Assembly (NCBI GenBank): GCA_016858145.1
Contig: JAEHOE010000019.1
Location: 744,001-808,000, forward strand
Direction of reading: 5' to 3'
DNA: 64,000 bases
DNA from: Edaphochlamys debaryana
Taxonomy: Eukaryota; Chlorophyta; Chlorophyceae; Chlamydomonadales
The notes beneath the pieces are model-generated. The model was not told where the DNA came from. It did not search any database and saw nothing but the letters and a program-made list of their open reading frames with translations. A program made the translations under genes and the position numbers. Of the stretch, positions 59,597 through 64,000 are shown one piece after another (positions within the stretch are counted from its first letter, which is position 1; the number at the start of each line of letters is the position of its first letter).

Positions 59597-62500
59597 ATGC
59601 TGCGGCATCTAGGCCGCCTTCTCGCGTTGGCGCTGGCGCTGGGCGCTACATGCGTGGAGGGTGCGTCGGGGCAGCTCGGCGCTGGCACGCACTGCCGTCG
59701 GCACAGACTCCTTCGCTGACTACCATAACCAGCAGCTACTACAGCTGCGTGCTGCTGGGGAGGGGCGCCTTGGCGCCCACCCCCGACCATGGCCAGGTGG
59801 CCTTTGACCCCAGCCATCGACCGCCGCACCCATGCAGGCGTGGACCGGGACTCTGCCGAGCGGCTGATTGGCTGGCAGGGCGAGACCTACCAGCCCCGCA
59901 AAAGCGAGGAGGTAGAGAGGTACGAGGGGCTGGGCCACGGCACACACGGGGGTTGAGGGCTGCACAGGGGTGCACACGGTCGAACCCCCTGCTTACCCTC
60001 GCCCCGGCCTGAGGTTGGCGCCCGAACGCCCACACAACACACGAACATAGTCTGGAGAGTCTGGAGGGACTGGAGAGGTTTGCTGGCCTCACGGCAATCT
60101 GCCTGCGGGGCCACCACCTGCTGCGTGCCTCCACTCCCTCCGCCACAGGGACGCCCACCCCTCGCTACACTCTGCGGATGAGTCCCATCGGAAGGGCTGG
60201 TGAGCATAGTCCGTGCCGGGGATCCCGCTGGGGCCACGTAATGGGTCCAGTGATACTCCTAGGGCTGTCGGGCCCGGCCGGCACAGCCCACGCGGGCTGT
60301 GGTATGCGCAATTGTGGTATCGATATGATGACTGGGGCTCGGTCCAGGGGTGCCCCAGGGATTAACGGCCCAACAACGTACCAGGGCCTCGGGCAACCAA
60401 CAGCCTGGCAGGTTGCTGGTCCGAACCACCTCGTGCCGCCCATATTCAATGCCCCTCGGGCTTCCCACCTGCCTGTCACCCACGCAGGCTGCAGATGATT
60501 AGCTGGAAGCCCCGGGCCATAGTGTACCACAACGTGAGGGGGGCGGCACTGGGGGAGAGGGGGGCGGGGAAAGGCGTGCAGAGGGGGGAGCGGCGGGCAC
60601 GCGGTGCAAGCGGGGTGTCAGCAGGATGGGCGCCCCGCTGGTGCACGTGGGCCCGTTGGGAGGCCCCACGTGGTGCTCGACTCATGATGGAATGTCTACG
60701 GAGCGGGTTGACCAGCAACGATTTCCAGCTGCCCGTTGCTCATTGCCGGCGCCCTGCCCCTCGCTGGCCCTGGTCTCTGCAGTTCCTGAGTGACATGGAG
60801 GCACGGCACATTCTGGACCTGGCCAAGCACCAGGTGGGGTGGGGCTGAGGGGGGGTGACACAGCCCAGGCGTCGAGTGTCACGAAGCATTCACCCAGGGC
60901 GAGGGCCCAGGGGACGGGGGCCACTGCCCACGCCCAGGAGCCGAGGGTGGGGGCGAGGAAGGGGGCCCGCCAAGCCCCTGAGAGGGATGCGGACCAACAC
61001 CCTGCGGCTTGACGTGTGAGCCGTGCGTCCCGACCGCAGATGAAGCGCTCAGAAGTGGTTGGCAACGGCGATAACGGCGTAGTGGTGAGCATGGCAAGGC
61101 GCTGCTTGCCCAGCTGTATTGCTTGGTAATGGAGTTGGAGGTTTGAAGACCCACGAACCTGTAACTCTCAACAATCTTCGCCACTCCTCGCAGGACGACA
61201 TTCGGACGAGCTACGGGACGTTCCTTAGGTGAGACACCGCCGTGCGGCTCCAAACCGCGCACAGCTCCTCCATGCTCACCAGCCAGTTTGTTCGTCGCAC
61301 TTCCGCCCTATCCGGGGCCCGCCTCCCCACTACGCCCCCAGCCCCTCCTCCCTTCACACCCCTCTTTCCCCTCCCTCCGTTCTTTTCCCGTCACCCTGTA
61401 TGGCCCCATCCCCCCTCCGCCCCATCCCCCAGGCGCAACGCCGACCCCGTCATTAACGCCATCGAGCAGCGCCTGGCGCTGTGGAGCCACATCCCCGCCA
61501 GCCACCAGGAGGACACGCAGGTGGGCGTGTGGAGCGGAGGGAGGCGGTGCGAGGGGCGAAGGGGCAGGGGGCAAGGGCGTGGGGACAGGGGCAGCCAGGT
61601 CCCGCCCCGTTGAGAGCGGACAGACGCGGTGCGGGGATAAACCAGGGAGAAGGGGTCAGGCGCAGGCCCTGCCCTGCCCACGCCCATGCCTCTTGGGGCC
61701 TGCGGCAATCACCACATGTCAGTGTATTGGGGGCCAGCTGCGCGTAGCGTCCCGTACAATATGTACGACACCTCTCCGCCCGCCCAGGTGCTGCGGTACG
61801 GCCCCACGAACAAGTACGGCCCCCACCTGGACGGACTGGAGCGCGTGGCTTCGGTAGGGCGGCTGAGACGGGTGGGGTCGGACCTGATGTGGTGCTGCAG
61901 GCTTGGAGTCCTGCCTGTTGCTTAGCCCCGGCACCGGCTAAGCTGCGTCTAATTGCACTCATGTGCGTGTGCCGCCTGCCGCCAGGTCCTCATGTACCTC
62001 GTTGGTGAGGGCGGGTGCCCCCGGGCGGTGCCGCAGCGGCCGATGGGGCCAGGGCGCCACTGCTGACCGTTGTGTATGGGTCTGGGTTGTGTGCCGCTAG
62101 CCGCTTTGGTAGTCCCCCTCCCACACACTACCGCACTTCTTTCAACCCACCTTGCAGCCCCCGAGGAGGGCGGAGAGACGGCCTTCGTCAACAGGTGGGT
62201 GGGCGCCGCGCGCCTCACACCACAGACCACGCACGGAGGGGCCCACTGCCTGTCGGCCTGGCCTTCTGCCCTTATCCGCCCCCGCCGGTGACAGCACCCC
62301 AACTGACCGAGCCTCCCCCCATGGTGCTCATCTGCCCATCCACGCACGCTCACCCACAGCGAGTGGGCGCACCCCGACATCGCCATCAATGCGGGCGCCT
62401 CCAACTTCTCCAAGTGCGCGCAGGGCCACGTGGCGTACCGGCCCAAGCGAGGAGACGGTAGGGAGCTCCGTGTGCCTCGGGAAACAGAGCGTGCTCAAGC

Positions 62501-63953
62501 TGTGTTGATGGGTTCAGTATGGGGCAGTACCCGCAGTACATACAGGCGCATCTGAGTGGGGCTCTGCAAAGGGACAGTACCCGGCTATCTACCTCTCGTG
62601 CCCCGTCTTTTGTTTCCCGCTTGATCCCTGGAACGCCCCCGTCTCCTCCCTTCTTGTCGCCAGCATTGTTGTTCTTTGACACAAACGTGAGTCGCGTGGG
62701 CTGCTGTCTACCTCCGTAACGAGGCTAGGGCCGGGTTGCTTGGCTGCGCGTGGCCTGCCCTCCGCCCCCCCCCCCGTCCTCCACGCTGCCCACACACCCC
62801 TCCGCCCCCCATCCCCTGACCCCACAGGTGGACTACATCGGCACGGACCGCCACTCGGAGCACACCGGCTGCCCCGTGGTGAGGGGGGGCTGCCGGGGTC
62901 TAGCAGGCGGTGGGGCGTTGAGGCGGGGCGATGCACCCGGCTGACACGGCTCAGCATGCGCCCGGCGCATTGCCGCGACCGCTTCCTGTTCGCCTGACCG
63001 CCACGCCTGCTGGCACTCGCTTCACTCGCCCATCCCAGGTGAAGGGCATCAAGTGGAACGCCGTCAAATGGATCCACGGCGTGCCGTACAAGGGTGAGAT
63101 CGAGCGCATGACCTAGACGGCCGGCTCGTGGCGGACAGACATCATCCTGATCCGTGTAACCCATCCCCGCCCACTCCCCAGGGGACGAGTACGAGGAGGC
63201 TCTCAAGGCGCCCTTCACGGCCATGCCCGACCCGGGCGTGTGCCAGAACCTCCACGAGATGTGCGAGGAGTGGGCCAAGCAGGTGCGGCGTGCGGGGAGA
63301 GGTGGAGGGAGGGGGACCGTGCGTCGCGAGGGCAGGAGCAGCCGCTGGCCCCAGCACGGCAACTCCCTGTGACCCCAAGTGGGTCAATCGGCACGGCCGG
63401 GTATCATAGCCTGTACACGTTTACCACGTGGGGCGAAGGCGCGGTTTCGCAAGGTCACGAAATGCCGACATGCCAATACCGACGTGGCCCATATAAGCCA
63501 TGATTAATAATTATTGTCAATGCCATGACCCGGATGTCCTACCAATTTACACCTCCACCCTGCCCGAACTTCAACCCGGTCAGGGCGAGTGCGAACATAA
63601 CCCAGAGTATATGGGTGAGTTCTTGGGTTCGGGGAGTTGGGGAGAAGTTGGGGTGGGGAGTTGATGGGGCGCCGAGAGAAATACCGCAGGGTGATGATGA
63701 GGCCCATGGCCGGGCGGGACACGTCGCTGGGGCTACGACGGCCCACTGAGGACCGGGACCAGGGGGGCGTGGCGTCCAGGCCGGGCTCGACACAGTCTCT
63801 GTCTCGTGGCCCTTGTCTGCTCTCATTCGGTGACCGCAACGGAACCGCTTTCCTGTGCGCAGTGGGCGGCGTGGGCCGGGGAGGCTACGGCGACTGCCGC
63901 CTGGCCTGCAAGACCTGCACGGTGTGCGCGGAGGGGGACATGGAATGCTACAG
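59597..63953 (+). CDS. Prolyl 4-hydroxylase with ShK-like C-terminus (runs off window)
   Basis: Sixteen plus-strand exons: 59597-59660, 59838-59919, 60488-60533, 60783-60833, 61040-61084, 61194-61228, 61433-61520, 61788-61853, 61986-62004, 62158-62194, 62360-62457, 62664-62686, 62828-62878, 63039-63093, 63182 to 63282 or 63301, and 63863-63953, continuing to the right. The leader LGRLLALALALGATCVEG is a signal peptide. ISWKPRAIVYHNFLSDMEAR is the standard P4H opening. The 2-oxoglutarate/Fe(II) site is complete: YGPHLDGLERV gives His150 and Asp152, HTGCPVVKGIKW gives His230 and, ten residues on, Lys240, as in animal and plant P4Hs. PEEGGETAF, NAGASN and ALLFFDTN fit the core fold. The tail (GDCRLACKTC) looks like a ShK module. 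The enzyme hydroxylates proline in secreted proteins such as cell-wall hydroxyproline-rich glycoproteins. The end of exon 15 is unresolved: joining exon 16 in frame needs a donor after 63301 (or 63289), not the obvious one after 63282. Confidence 0.9.
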
Positions 63954-64000
63954 GTGAGGGGCTTCCGGCGCGGCACAGGCGACACGACCCTAGGGGGCAG

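Noticed and set aside
1..64000. CRISPR arrays, operons, bacterial ribosome-binding sites, phage or plasmid genes
   Set aside because: Intron-rich eukaryotic gene structure throughout; no regularly spaced short repeats or prokaryotic gene organisation seen.

Overview
The window looks like nuclear DNA of a volvocine (Chlamydomonas-type) green alga. The evidence is very high GC, dense genes broken by many short GT-AG introns, TGTAA-type poly(A) signals, alanine/glycine-rich low-complexity coding sequence, and typical content (a ShK-tailed prolyl 4-hydroxylase, a TKL-type receptor-like kinase, very long helical-repeat proteins). All gene models were built by hand by matching intron phase across candidate splice sites; none has been checked against RNA.

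Layout, left to right. Minus strand: a GAF-like signalling protein running off the left edge (1-1942); a METTL21/Methyltransf_16 lysine methyltransferase (2859-5541); NAA35/MAK10, the auxiliary subunit of the NatC N-terminal acetyltransferase (6134-11823, 19 exons); copy 1 of a giant helical-repeat protein family (12762-20580); copy 2 of that family, decaying at its 3' end (21533-30059); a CAP10/GT90-like secretory glycosyltransferase (31141-35089); a receptor-like TKL kinase (38168-44902). Plus strand: copy 3 of the giant family, fully open and about 2,408 aa (46863-55950). Minus strand: a saposin-B protein (56556-59017). Plus strand, divergent from it: a prolyl 4-hydroxylase with a ShK-like tail that runs off the right edge (59597 onward).

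The most unusual part is the three-copy family in 12.8-56 kb. Its members have a transit-peptide-like N-terminus and long runs of helical hairpins resembling octotricopeptide (OPR) repeats, so an organelle role (possibly RNA-related) is a reasonable guess but not shown. The copies carry patches of near-identical sequence (gene conversion), a paralogue-specific intron, a 34-nt frame-restoring gap in copy 1, and in copy 2 a 72-bp MITE with target-site duplication whose insertion could be removed as a new intron. Copy 2 also has a duplicated exon fragment and a 3' end broken by a deletion, a stop codon and a frameshift.

The remaining genes are independent housekeeping or secretory-pathway genes. 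The kinase, saposin protein, glycosyltransferase and prolyl hydroxylase all carry N-terminal signal sequences, so the right half is rich in secretory or cell-surface functions.
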